Below are positions 1 to 7,301 of a stretch of 33,377 nt of DNA, one piece after another. The notes beneath the pieces are model-generated. The model had not been told where the DNA came from. It worked only from the letters and a program-made list of their open reading frames with translations, and ran no database searches. Source of the stretch: Candidatus Dadabacteria bacterium UBA2774 (GTDB lineage Bacteria > Desulfobacterota_D > UBA1144 > Nemesobacterales > UBA2774); the NCBI GenBank assembly GCA_002352485.1, contig DEIM01000218.1:1-33377 (forward strand), written 5' to 3'. The first letter of the stretch is position 1, and each line of letters begins with the position of its first letter. The translations under genes and the position numbers were made by a program.

Positions 1-1260
1 TCAGGCTCCATTCAACACTGGTGGGGCGGGAACCTAGAACCATTCTCTTGCTTTCCATTGAATATTCCCGGGGATAAGTTGGTATTAAGCCCACACGTAT
101 ACGGACCGGACGTTTTTGTTCAGCCGTATTTCAATGACTCAAATTTTCCGGGGAATATGCCTGCAATTTGGGATACGCATTTCGGCTATCTGGTGGATCA
201 GGGCTATACGGTCATCATCGGCGAGTTCGGCGGCAGGTACGGAAACGGCGGCGACCCGAGAGACAAAACATGGCAGGACGCCCTTATAAACTGGATGGAT
301 GGTAAGGGTATGACGAACTTCTTTTACTGGTCGTGGAACCCAAATAGCGGGGACACGGGAGGGATACTGCAGGACGACTGGCAGAGTGTTTGGGACGATA
401 AAGTGGCGCTGCTGAGTCAGCTGATGGACAGCGACGTGCCTCCTCCCACACCTACACCGCCTCCTCCTACTGCGGTGTGCTCGGACGGTATCGACAATGA
501 CGGCGACGGTCTAACCGATTATCCGGACGACCCGGGATGCAGCTCCGCAACCGACAATAACGAATTTAACGCGCCTCCTGGCGGAGGGGATGTCACCGCC
601 TCTGTCTCCATCAACGACGACTGGGGATCGGGTTACTGCGCTCAGGTGGTGGTTACAAATAATGGCACCAGCACAGAGGACTGGGTGGTTGCCTTTACTA
701 TTGAGGGAACCGTTAAAGATATGTGGAATGCTGAGTATTCACAGTCAGGTGATGAAGTTATGGCAGAAGGCGTGTCCTGGAATAATACGGTCGCGCCCGG
801 AAATTCCGTGGATTTTGGTTTCTGCGCAGATCGAGTCGCGCCTCCAGAGCCGACACCTCAACCAACTCCTCAACCCACACCGCCCCCGCCGGTGTTCGCA
901 TGCTCTGACGGTATCGACAACGACAGCGACGGGCTTACGGACTATCCTGTAGACCCCGGGTGCAGCAGCGCAAATGATGAAGATGAGTTTAACGCGCCTC
1001 CCAGCGGAGAGGATGTTACCGCAACCGTTGTCATCAATGACGACTGGGGAGCGGGTTACTGCGCTCAGGTAACCGTTTCTAACTCGGGCTCCTCACCTGA
1101 GGACTGGTTAGTCTCATTGTCGATTGATGGGGCTGTAAGAAATATGTGGAATGCGACATATACACAGAGCGGCAGTACCGTTACAGCAGAGGGAGTGTCC
1201 TGGAACAATATTGTACAGCCCGGAGGCACAAAGAATTTTGGTTTCTGCGCAATTAGGTAG
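1..1260 (+). CDS. GH5 cellulase with two CBM2 modules, 5' end cut by the window
   Basis: This is the C-terminal part of a secreted endoglucanase that cleaves beta-1,4-glucan. The frame is open from base 1, so the TTG at 58 is not a real start; the N-terminus and the acid/base Asn-Glu-Pro motif lie upstream. The visible catalytic part carries WWGGNL, SPHVYGPDVF, the nucleophile Glu in VIIGEFGG, and FFYWSWNPNSGDTGGIL. These match GH5 cellulases of the Acidothermus E1 type (subfamily 1). A Pro/Thr linker (about 436-474) leads to a Cys-bounded motif CSDGIDNDGDG (475-570) and a CBM2-like domain (589-831) with paired cysteines. Linker, motif and CBM2 then repeat (841-894, 895-993, 1012-1257). CBM2 modules bind crystalline cellulose. 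The Asp-rich motif resembles calcium-binding repeats, but its role is unproven. An intrinsic terminator follows. Family assignment is firm. Confidence 0.93.
   Translation, partial: SGSIQHWWGGNLEPFSCFPLNIPGDKLVLSPHVYGPDVFVQPYFNDSNFPGNMPAIWDTHFGYLVDQGYTVIIGEFGGRYGNGGDPRDKTWQDALINWMDGKGMTNFFYWSWNPNSGDTGGILQDDWQSVWDDKVALLSQLMDSDVPPPTPTPPPPTAVCSDGIDNDGDGLTDYPDDPGCSSATDNNEFNAPPGGGDVTASVSINDDWGSGYCAQVVVTNNGTSTEDWVVAFTIEGTVKDMWNAEYSQSGDEVMAEGVSWNNTVAPGNSVDFGFCADRVAPPEPTPQPTPQPTPPPPVFACSDGIDNDSDGLTDYPVDPGCSSANDEDEFNAPPSGEDVTATVVINDDWGAGYCAQVTVSNSGSSPEDWLVSLSIDGAVRNMWNATYTQSGSTVTAEGVSWNNIVQPGGTKNFGFCAIR
436..1257 (+). repeat. Intragenic duplication: linker + Cys/Asp motif + CBM2, two copies
   Basis: Two copies of the same three-part module lie in tandem in the cellulase tail: 436-831 and 841-1257. 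Both motif copies keep CSDGIDND, DGLTDYP, DPGCSSA and DEFNAPP-like residues. Both CBM2 copies keep INDDWG, GYCAQV, the MWNA..YSQSG/YTQSG segment, GVSWNN and FGFCA. The DNA has diverged at many third positions, so this is an old duplication. Confidence 0.85.
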
Positions 1261-1282
1261 ATAACTTAAAATCTTAAATAAC

Positions 1283-1323
1283 GGGGCCGATGGTGACTCA
1301 ATGTCACTGTCAGCCCTTTTTTT
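1283..1323 (+). terminator. Rho-independent terminator of the cellulase gene
   Basis: A 15-bp arm (1283-1297) pairs with 1303-1317 around a 5-nt loop, with one mismatch and three G-T wobbles. A run of seven T (1317-1323) follows. It starts 23 nt past the cellulase stop and lies between convergent genes. The murJ side lacks an equally good T-run, so it probably works mainly on the plus strand. Confidence 0.85.
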
Positions 1324-1353
1324 CATTTCTCTTTATTCCGCGAATAAATATTA

Positions 1354-2925
1354 TCAATTTGTACGTGAGAATTTTCTGCGGATCATTCCAAAGAGAAAGT
1401 CTGACTCTTTTACTCTCAGCAGCTTTGCCAGTGTAAAGTAAATTGCTGCCGAAAGTACGATCGTTCCTGCCAAAACTCCTATCTTCTCCCATGCAAATCC
1501 GGATCCGCTCCAATCGGCAAGCCCTGAGAATTTCCATGCTGCAAAACCCATAATAAGTGAAATCACGATTAATTTAGCGCAAAGTATAAGTATAGATCTC
1601 ACCTTAATGTCGCCTACCCGTTTTTCTACCAGGTAAAAGAGCAGCAGGAAATTTATTATAGAAGAGACCGAGCTTGAAATTGCCAGGCCCGTATGGAGGA
1701 GCCCGAACTTAAAACCCAGGACATAACCCAGTACCGCATTTGCTATGAATGCTGTAAAGGCAATAATGACAGGTGTTTTAGTGTCCTGCATTGCGTAGAA
1801 AGCGGGCGCTGTAATCCTTATACCCCCAACAGCCCATAGCCCGATCGCATAGCCAAAGATTGCCTGAGAGGTGAATATTGTGGCAGCGTAGCTAAATTCG
1901 CCCCTCTGGTATAGGAGGTTGCAGATGGGAACCCTGAGCACGATAAGACCCACAAGCGCTGGGATCAGTATGAATAGCATGAGTCTCAAAGTGTATGAGT
2001 AGGTCTCTCTGAATTTTCCAAACTCCCCTTTTGAAACGTGTGAGGAGAGGCTCGGAAGGAGCACGGTTGCAATGGATACGGCAATTATTCCAAGCGGAAA
2101 CTCTATCAGACGTTCAGCGAAATAGAGATAGGAGATACTTCCCTGAGGCATAAAGGAGGCGTACTGTGTGTTGACTATGATATTGATCTGGTAAACAGCT
2201 ACTCCGAAGAGCTGAGGGACAATTAATAGTGCTATACGTTTGACCGCCGGGTGTTTAAAGCTCGTACTAAATCCAAACAGAAAACCACGGGTTTTTAAAA
2301 ACGGAATCTGAATCAGGAGCTGAAGAACACCGCCTAACATTACTCCAATCGCGGCGGAGTAAATGGGAACGTTCAGGCTCCGGTGTATTAAAAATATTGC
2401 GGCTATAATGCAGATATTCGAAACAGCGGGGGAAATGGCCGGTGCGAAGAAATGCCTAAGCGAGTTCAGCACGCCCATGGATAGTGCCGTAAGTGAAATG
2501 AATAGTATGTATGGGAACATGTAGCGGTTAAGAGTTACCGCCAGGTTAAATGTTTCTGTGTCAAAGCCTGCTGCGAATATTTTTATTATGTATGGAGATA
2601 GAACTACGCCTGCTATTGATATGAGTATTAGTAGACCGAGAAGTATGGTGAATACGGTGTCTGCGACCTTTTTAGCCTCTTCTTTATTCCCTTTTTCCAG
2701 GTAATCGGTGAAGACAGGAATGAAGGAGATTGTGAGCGACCCCTCGGCGAAGAGCCTCCTTAGGAGGTTGGGGATTCTAAATGCCACCCAGAATGCGTCG
2801 GTCGAGGCGGACGCGCCGAAGAAATAAGCTATGACCATATCCCGGACATACCCGGCTATCCTGCTAAGGAGGGTAAGAGAGCCGACAAGACCGGCAGAAC
2901 GGGTTAATTCTTCGTGCTGTTTCAT
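1354..2925 (-). CDS. murJ: MurJ lipid II flippase (MviN family)
   Basis: MurJ moves lipid II from the inner to the outer face of the cytoplasmic membrane, ahead of the FtsW/FtsI polymerase and transpeptidase. The 523-residue length is typical. The N-terminus has the family pattern: SRIAGYVRD (residues 21-29), FGAS..TDAF, and FRIPNLLRRLFAEG (49-62). The rest is a series of hydrophobic helices, about 14 in the family, with the conserved Arg and Glu residues of the central cavity. The ATG at 2925 follows the DUF4911 stop by 21 nt with no clear Shine-Dalgarno, so translation may be coupled. The gene runs away from the dcw cluster but belongs to the same pathway. Confidence 0.95.
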   Translation of the reverse strand: MKQHEELTRSAGLVGSLTLLSRIAGYVRDMVIAYFFGASASTDAFWVAFRIPNLLRRLFAEGSLTISFIPVFTDYLEKGNKEEAKKVADTVFTILLGLLILISIAGVVLSPYIIKIFAAGFDTETFNLAVTLNRYMFPYILFISLTALSMGVLNSLRHFFAPAISPAVSNICIIAAIFLIHRSLNVPIYSAAIGVMLGGVLQLLIQIPFLKTRGFLFGFSTSFKHPAVKRIALLIVPQLFGVAVYQINIIVNTQYASFMPQGSISYLYFAERLIEFPLGIIAVSIATVLLPSLSSHVSKGEFGKFRETYSYTLRLMLFILIPALVGLIVLRVPICNLLYQRGEFSYAATIFTSQAIFGYAIGLWAVGGIRITAPAFYAMQDTKTPVIIAFTAFIANAVLGYVLGFKFGLLHTGLAISSSVSSIINFLLLFYLVEKRVGDIKVRSILILCAKLIVISLIMGFAAWKFSGLADWSGSGFAWEKIGVLAGTIVLSAAIYFTLAKLLRVKESDFLFGMIRRKFSRTN

Positions 2926-2946
2926 CTGTTTTTTATATGAATACTA

Positions 2947-3168
2947 TTATTCACCACTTTGTTCAACCTCTTCGAAATCTAGCTCACTCTTTAGCTCCTG
3001 CAAAAGCGCCCTTGTCTCATCTTCTCTGTCCGGGGTTGTTATAATATTGATGATTCCGGAGCGGGGGTCGTCCGTCCTTACCCATGCAAGGTGTGAGTAA
3101 GTCCCCATAATGGATTGGAAATATACGGCTTCGCTATTATCTCTTAGTTTTATTCGAATAACCGGCAT
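2947..3168 (-). CDS. DUF4911 domain protein
   Basis: A 73-residue protein of unknown function. It has an N-terminal beta-strand-like segment (PVIRIKL), a central part reading VYFQSIMGTYSHLAWVRTDD, then IINIITTPDREDETRALLQEL and an acidic tail. The pattern of RIKL, a 'G.yshlA.VRT.dp..G.i' core and a helix starting at 'REDE' matches small DUF4911 proteins, often found in deltaproteobacteria. It has no signal peptide or membrane segment. I chose the ATG at 3168, which has GGGA 9 nt upstream; an in-frame TTG at 3183 would add five residues. It is the first gene of a likely two-gene unit with murJ, divergent from the dcw cluster. Confidence 0.7.
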   Translation of the reverse strand: MPVIRIKLRDNSEAVYFQSIMGTYSHLAWVRTDDPRSGIINIITTPDREDETRALLQELKSELDFEEVEQSGE

Positions 3169-3304
3169 AGAAACTAATCCCAAATTATATATTCTGCTCC
3201 TATATTCAAAGTACGGGAATTATATATCAATTTACTCAATATTCCGATTCTACTATATCTTAAAAACACCTGAAAATCCCGGAAAGTTTATCTATTTACA
3301 TCCT

Positions 3305-3343
3305 TTGAGTGGTATAAAATGGCATGGTATAATTTTACAGTGG
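3305..3343 (+). promoter_or_regulatory. Distal mraZ promoter with MraZ-like boxes
   Basis: TTGAGT (3305-3310), a 17-bp spacer and TATAAT (3328-3333) make a good sigma-70-type promoter. Two AGTGG/AATGG boxes, at 3308-3312 and 3318-3322, are exactly 10 bp apart and occupy the end of the -35 and the spacer. A third AGTGG lies at 3339-3343, just past the -10. MraZ is known in E. coli and Mycoplasma to bind tandem TGG-containing boxes at its own promoter, so repression here is a fair inference. The leader to mraZ would be about 245 nt. Confidence 0.65.
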
Positions 3344-3520
3344 AATTATGCTAAATTTAAATATCTATAGTCTTGAGGTAGTTACACTGCATAGTTGAAG
3401 TATTGGCATCTTTGCTGTTTCTAGCTCTATTTGTGTTAATACTGGTAAAATGAGTGGAAAAATAGTTTTATTTCCACCTATTGGGAATTTCTAAAAAATT
3501 GATAAATTACAAAACCTTAC

Positions 3521-3581
3521 TTGACAAACTTAATACAAAATTATATAGTGGTTCAGAGTGGTATAAAGTGGCATAAGATGG
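3521..3581 (+). promoter_or_regulatory. Proximal mraZ promoter and four-box MraZ operator
   Basis: TTGACA (3521-3526), a 17-bp spacer and TATAGT (3544-3549) form a near-consensus promoter. Four boxes at exact 10-bp spacing follow: AGTGG at 3547, 3557 and 3567, and GATGG at 3577. The first overlaps the -10, the next is near the expected start of transcription (about 3556), and the last lies 7 nt before the mraZ ATG, where a Shine-Dalgarno would be. The one-turn spacing fits a ring-shaped MraZ oligomer contacting one face of the DNA. Bases 3556-3574 match 3307-3325 of the distal promoter at 18 of 19 positions. Confidence 0.8.
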
Positions 3582-3588
3582 TACTATA

Positions 3589-4035
3589 ATGTTCAGAGGA
3601 CGTTACGAACACACGATGACCGATAAAGGCAGAGTTAGCATGCCCGCTAAATTCCGAGAAGTCTGTAAGGAAAAGTACGGGGATGAAACCTTTGTAATAA
3701 CGAATTTTGATAAATGCCTTGTCGCGTATCCTCTTAAGGAATGGAACGAGATCGAGCGTAAAGTGTCTGAGCTCCCTCAGTTCAAACAAGAGGTTATTTC
3801 CTTTCTCCGCTACCTTATGGGCGGGGCAGTTGATTGCCCGTTAGACGGACAGGGAAGGGTGCTCATACCGCAGCCGCTCAGGAACCACGCTCGAATAAAT
3901 AAGGATGTTGTAATGGTAGGTATGCTAACGAGGATAGAAGTATGGTCTAAAGAAGTTTGGGATGTTGAGCAGTCAGAGCGTGCTTATGAAGAATTTAAAA
4001 AGAGTAGAGAAACGCTTGCGGGACAAGGATTATAA
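3589..4035 (+). CDS. mraZ: MraZ transcriptional regulator of the dcw cluster
   Basis: MraZ is a DNA-binding repressor with two AbrB/SpoVT-like (SpoVT-MraZ) domains that forms a ring and controls the first genes of the dcw cluster. The 148 residues include MFRGRYEHTMTDKGRVSMPA at the N-terminus and a second copy of the fold, DCPLDGQGRVLIP, in the middle; both have the D..GR..(M/I)P signature. The C-terminus is charged and helical. The ATG at 3589 gives the canonical start and lies 7 nt after the last MraZ box, with no separate Shine-Dalgarno. The stop codon lies inside the first copy of a 21-bp tandem repeat. Autorepression is inferred from the upstream boxes. Confidence 0.96.
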   Translation: MFRGRYEHTMTDKGRVSMPAKFREVCKEKYGDETFVITNFDKCLVAYPLKEWNEIERKVSELPQFKQEVISFLRYLMGGAVDCPLDGQGRVLIPQPLRNHARINKDVVMVGMLTRIEVWSKEVWDVEQSERAYEEFKKSRETLAGQGL

Positions 4036-4060
4036 AACCCGGGACAAGGATTATAAAACC
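4019..4060 (+). repeat. Perfect 21-bp tandem duplication across the mraZ stop
   Basis: Bases 4019-4039 and 4040-4060 are identical and abut each other. The first copy encodes the last mraZ codons and its TAA stop (4033-4035). The second is extra sequence before the rsmH start at 4076. The repeat contains an AAGGA core, so it also copies a Shine-Dalgarno-like element. It looks recent because no base differs. Confidence 0.9.
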
Positions 4061-4075
4061 AAGGACTCTAACAAA

Positions 4076-5035
4076 ATGGAAAGCCCTTTACTAGACATGA
4101 ATAAACCGATGCATAAATCGGTGATGACAAAAGAGGTTACGGATTATTTAGTGACCGAGAGTACGGGTATTTATGTAGACGCCACGCTCGGGCTTGGGGG
4201 TCATACGCAGGCAATACTGGAGCATACAGGGTACAAATGCAGGGTAATCGGTCTTGACGTCGATGAAGAGGCAATATCCATTTCAGCCGATCTACTTTCA
4301 AAATATAAGAGCCAGGTAGTACTAAGAAACAGCAATTTCTCTCAGATAGATAGTGTGCTGGAAGACCTGGATATAGAGCTTGTGGACGGCATTGTGGCGG
4401 ATCTTGGAATGTCTTCTCTTCAGATAGAGTCGAGCGATCGGGGATTTAGCTTCATGAGAGACGAAGTACTTGATATGAGAATGGATGCCAGGCTCCGCTT
4501 TACTGCCCACGATCTTGTGAATGAAATGAGTGTTGATGAAATATCTAAAGTCTTGAAAATGTACGGCGAGGAAAAGTGGGCGAAGAGAATTGCCAAACAT
4601 ATAGTAGAGGCAAGGAATGAGAAGCCTATCGAAACCTCGGCTGAGCTTGCAAAGCTGGTATCCGGAGCAATTCCGAAAAAGTTTCATCCCGCTAGAATTC
4701 ATCCCGCTACAAAGACATTTCAGGCTCTCAGGATTGCAGTGAATAATGAGCTGGACAATATAAAGGAATTTTTAGATAAAGCCGTCTCTTTACTGAAACC
4801 CGGAGGAAAGCTTGTTGTAATTTCTTTTCATTCACTTGAGGACAGGCTTGTGAAGAGCGCATTTCAGCGCATGTCCAACCCGTGTGTTTGTCCTCCTGCA
4901 ATGCCTCAGTGTGGCTGTGGAAAAAAGAGCGAGATAAAGATCCTCACCCGCTCTCCCCTACTTCCGGGACAGGATGAAATTCTTGATAACCCCAGGGCAA
5001 GAAGCGCGAAACTCAGAGCAGGAGAGAGGATATAA
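4076..5035 (+). CDS. rsmH: 16S rRNA m4C1402 methyltransferase RsmH (MraW)
   Basis: RsmH uses S-adenosylmethionine to methylate N4 of C1402 in 16S rRNA at the ribosomal P site. The 319-residue product has the SAM motif VDATLGLGGHT, then GIVADLGMSSLQ, DRGFSFMRDEVLDMRMD, FQALRIAVNNEL and VISFHSLEDR, all family signatures, and a Cys-containing C-terminal part (NPCVCPP..PQCGCG). I chose the ATG at 4076 because AAGGA lies 10 nt upstream. The frame stays open back to 3962, but that would overlap mraZ and translate the 21-bp repeat. An ATG at 4109 (MHKSVM) is where many homologues start. Second gene of the dcw cluster. Confidence 0.95.
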   Translation: MESPLLDMNKPMHKSVMTKEVTDYLVTESTGIYVDATLGLGGHTQAILEHTGYKCRVIGLDVDEEAISISADLLSKYKSQVVLRNSNFSQIDSVLEDLDIELVDGIVADLGMSSLQIESSDRGFSFMRDEVLDMRMDARLRFTAHDLVNEMSVDEISKVLKMYGEEKWAKRIAKHIVEARNEKPIETSAELAKLVSGAIPKKFHPARIHPATKTFQALRIAVNNELDNIKEFLDKAVSLLKPGGKLVVISFHSLEDRLVKSAFQRMSNPCVCPPAMPQCGCGKKSEIKILTRSPLLPGQDEILDNPRARSAKLRAGERI

Positions 5036-5037
5036 AG

Positions 5038-5379
5038 ATGGCTAAGTCAGGCACTTTAGGTGCAAGACAGAAGGTAAAAAAAACGAAAAAAGCGGTTTCA
5101 GGCGGTTTACTGCTCCTGGTTGTCCTCTTAGTCGTATTGGCGCTTGGGTATCTCCGGATTAAGGCTGAGGGTATAAGGCTCGGGTATGAAATCTCCTGGA
5201 ATAAGAAAGAGACCAAGGAGCTGCTGAAAGAAAATAAAACGCTTAGCTCCGAATTTATGAAAGCGATATCCGCCGATAGCCTTGAGGGTACGGCAATGGA
5301 GCTTGGTTTTAAGTTTCCTACACAACAAGACATTGTATACATTGAGCCAAAACACATTCTTAGTGATAAGATGGAATGA
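5038..5379 (+). CDS. ftsL: FtsL-like divisome protein
   Basis: A 113-residue bitopic membrane protein: basic cytoplasmic N-terminus (residues 1-20), one hydrophobic segment (about 21-41, GLLLLVVLLVVLALGYL), then a periplasmic helix with coiled-coil character (about 42-80) ending in a short conserved-looking tail (GFKFPTQQDIVYIE). FtsL binds FtsB and FtsQ and helps activate FtsW/FtsI. Sequence conservation in this family is poor, so the call rests on size, topology and position between rsmH and ftsI. GAGAGGA lies just upstream of the ATG. The last codons overlap the ftsI start (ATGA). Confidence 0.85.
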   Translation: MAKSGTLGARQKVKKTKKAVSGGLLLLVVLLVVLALGYLRIKAEGIRLGYEISWNKKETKELLKENKTLSSEFMKAISADSLEGTAMELGFKFPTQQDIVYIEPKHILSDKME

Positions 5380-7301
5380 AAAAGAAAAAAAGTTCCAAAA
5401 GAATATCACTTGGTAGAGACCTGAACAGGCCCAGATGGAGGGTGTGTTTCGTGGGTGTTCTCTTACTTGTGCTCTTTGCGTCAGTATCATTTAAAGCGCT
5501 TGAGCTGCAGGTGCTGGACAGAGAGCGCGCATTTAAAATAGCGAAAAAACAGCACCACGGAAGCTCGAAGCTCCTCCCCCGAAGAGGAAAGATACTCGAC
5601 CGCAACTTAAAAGAGCTCGCTGTGAATGTAGATGTTAAGTCCGTCTATGTTAACCCTAGAGACGTAAAAAACCCGGTTGATATTTCAAAAACTATATCAA
5701 AACATATTGATGTATCCCAGAAAACCGTGCTCTCAAGGGCATCGTCCAAAAGGTCATTTGTCTGGCTCAAGAGGCTTGTAGACCCTGATGTCACAGAGAC
5801 GCTCGAGGAGTTGGATCTCGAGGGTGTAGGGTTTATCGAGGAGCCAAAAAGAATTTATCCCAACGGACACCTGCTAGGACAAGTGCTCGGGTTTACAAAT
5901 ATCGACTCGAACGGAATCGAGGGGATAGAGTATCGCTTCGACGACCTTCTTATAGGTACCCCCAGAAATATTACACTCAAGAGAGATGCCTTCGGGCGTA
6001 AGATCATACAAAATCCCGATATCGTGCAGGATTTTGATGAAGAGAAAACCACAGGTCATGACATCGTGCTGACTATAGACTCACAGATTCAGCACATTGT
6101 CGAAAGGGAGCTTAAAGAGGGAATTGAAACCATGAACGCCGAGAAGGGTATGGCGATTCTTATGAACCCTGAGACCGGCGAAGTATTGGCTATGGCCTCC
6201 TACCCATTTATAGATCCCAATAGTTATGGTAAATACCCTGAGGCAAACAGGAGAAACCTGCCGATCTGGTATACATATGAGCCCGGCTCCACAATGAAAC
6301 TTTTCCTGGCAGCTTCGGCGCTTGAGGAGAATAAGGTTAACCCCGACACATTGTTTGACTGTGAGATGGGCAGAAGAAAAGTGGGATCAAAAGTCATAAA
6401 GGATGTAAAGCCTTACGGAACATTAACGTTTACTGACGTCGTTAGGGTATCGAGCAATATAGGGGCGTCTAAGATTGGAGAGCTCCTTGGGAGAGATAAA
6501 TACCACAGCTATCTAAAGAAGTTCGGTTTCGGTGATAAAACTGGAATAGACCTCCCCGGCGAGTCCGGCGGTAAAGTTCTTCCTCCTAAAAAATGGGGGA
6601 AAATAGAGCTTGCCACAATCTCATTCGGTCAGGGTATATCTGTAACTTCTCTTCAACTCGTCACTGCGCTCTCGGCGATCGCAAACGGCGGGTATTTAAT
6701 GGAGCCTTATATTATCAAAAAGATTATGGGCTCTGACGGAACTGTTATAAGAGAAAATAGGCCCGAAGTGCGCGCGCGCGTATTGTCCTACGATACTACT
6801 TATCAAATGAAACTAATAACGGAAAAAGTAGTGGAAGAGGGTACTGGTAAGAGGGCTCGGATCAGCGGGTTCTCGGTAGGCGGTAAAACGGGCACAGCGC
6901 AAATTCCCGATCCCCGCTACGGCGGATACTATAAAGACCGCTATATAGCCTCATTTATCGGGTTTGCACCTACCGACGACCCAAAGCTAACTATGGCAGT
7001 TGTTGTAGAAGCTCCCAGGAATAAGACACACGGAGGCTCTGTTGCCGCCCCTATCTTCAAAGAGATAGCAGAAAAAGTCTTGTTCCATATGGGCGTTTCC
7101 CCTAAAAACGTATACGCAGGCACAAAAATCATGCCCGATTTGAGCGGTATGAGTGTGAGAGATATTCTTAAATGGTCGGAGGCGGAAGGCGTGAAAGTAG
7201 AAGTAAAGGGGAGCGGCTATGTAACGGACCAGGACCCCTCACCAGGCGACTTTATTCAAGAGGGAATGGTTTGTTCCATTGAGCTGCAGCCGAAAATATG
7301 A
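5376..7301 (+). CDS. ftsI: FtsI septal transpeptidase (PBP3 type) with C-terminal PASTA domain
   Basis: A class B penicillin-binding protein that crosslinks septal peptidoglycan with FtsW. A basic N-terminus is followed by one membrane segment (about residues 24-44), a dimerisation/pedestal region, and the transpeptidase domain with catalytic S305-T-M-K308, S359-S-N361 and K504-T-G-T507. A single PASTA domain occupies 586-641 (MPDLSGMSV onward). PASTA on the division PBP is best known from SpoVD/PBP2x of Gram-positives but also occurs in deltaproteobacteria-like groups. The start overlaps ftsL by 4 nt, implying coupled translation. A run of A follows the ATG, and an 11-nt alternating GC tract lies at 6770-6780. 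Confidence 0.96.
   Translation: MKKKKSSKRISLGRDLNRPRWRVCFVGVLLLVLFASVSFKALELQVLDRERAFKIAKKQHHGSSKLLPRRGKILDRNLKELAVNVDVKSVYVNPRDVKNPVDISKTISKHIDVSQKTVLSRASSKRSFVWLKRLVDPDVTETLEELDLEGVGFIEEPKRIYPNGHLLGQVLGFTNIDSNGIEGIEYRFDDLLIGTPRNITLKRDAFGRKIIQNPDIVQDFDEEKTTGHDIVLTIDSQIQHIVERELKEGIETMNAEKGMAILMNPETGEVLAMASYPFIDPNSYGKYPEANRRNLPIWYTYEPGSTMKLFLAASALEENKVNPDTLFDCEMGRRKVGSKVIKDVKPYGTLTFTDVVRVSSNIGASKIGELLGRDKYHSYLKKFGFGDKTGIDLPGESGGKVLPPKKWGKIELATISFGQGISVTSLQLVTALSAIANGGYLMEPYIIKKIMGSDGTVIRENRPEVRARVLSYDTTYQMKLITEKVVEEGTGKRARISGFSVGGKTGTAQIPDPRYGGYYKDRYIASFIGFAPTDDPKLTMAVVVEAPRNKTHGGSVAAPIFKEIAEKVLFHMGVSPKNVYAGTKIMPDLSGMSVRDILKWSEAEGVKVEVKGSGYVTDQDPSPGDFIQEGMVCSIELQPKI

Larger units (their letters stand above)
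3184..3588. promoter_or_regulatory. Intergenic control region upstream of mraZ
   Basis: This 405-bp AT-rich stretch separates the divergent DUF4911/murJ and dcw units. I see no gene in it. It holds two sigma-70-like promoters facing mraZ (listed separately), two clusters of AGTGG boxes, and a 7-bp inverted repeat GTGGAAA/TTTCCAC (3454-3460 and 3471-3477) containing another AGTGG. A promoter for the minus-strand genes must also lie here. The best I can see is a weak TTGATA with a GAATAT about 17 bp on, close upstream of the DUF4911 gene, and I do not rely on it. Confidence 0.6.

Noticed and set aside
590..952. 120-codon frame within the cellulase
   Set aside because: Alternative frame of the CBM2 region; no coding support.
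3110..3370. 86-codon open frame on the plus strand
   Set aside because: It overlaps the DUF4911 gene antisense and runs over the distal promoter; its composition is that of AT-rich noncoding DNA.
3962..4075. Upstream extension of rsmH with a repeated RDKDYKT segment
   Set aside because: It would overlap mraZ by over 70 nt, and the repeat is only the 21-bp DNA duplication read in this frame. The ATG at 4076 has a Shine-Dalgarno.
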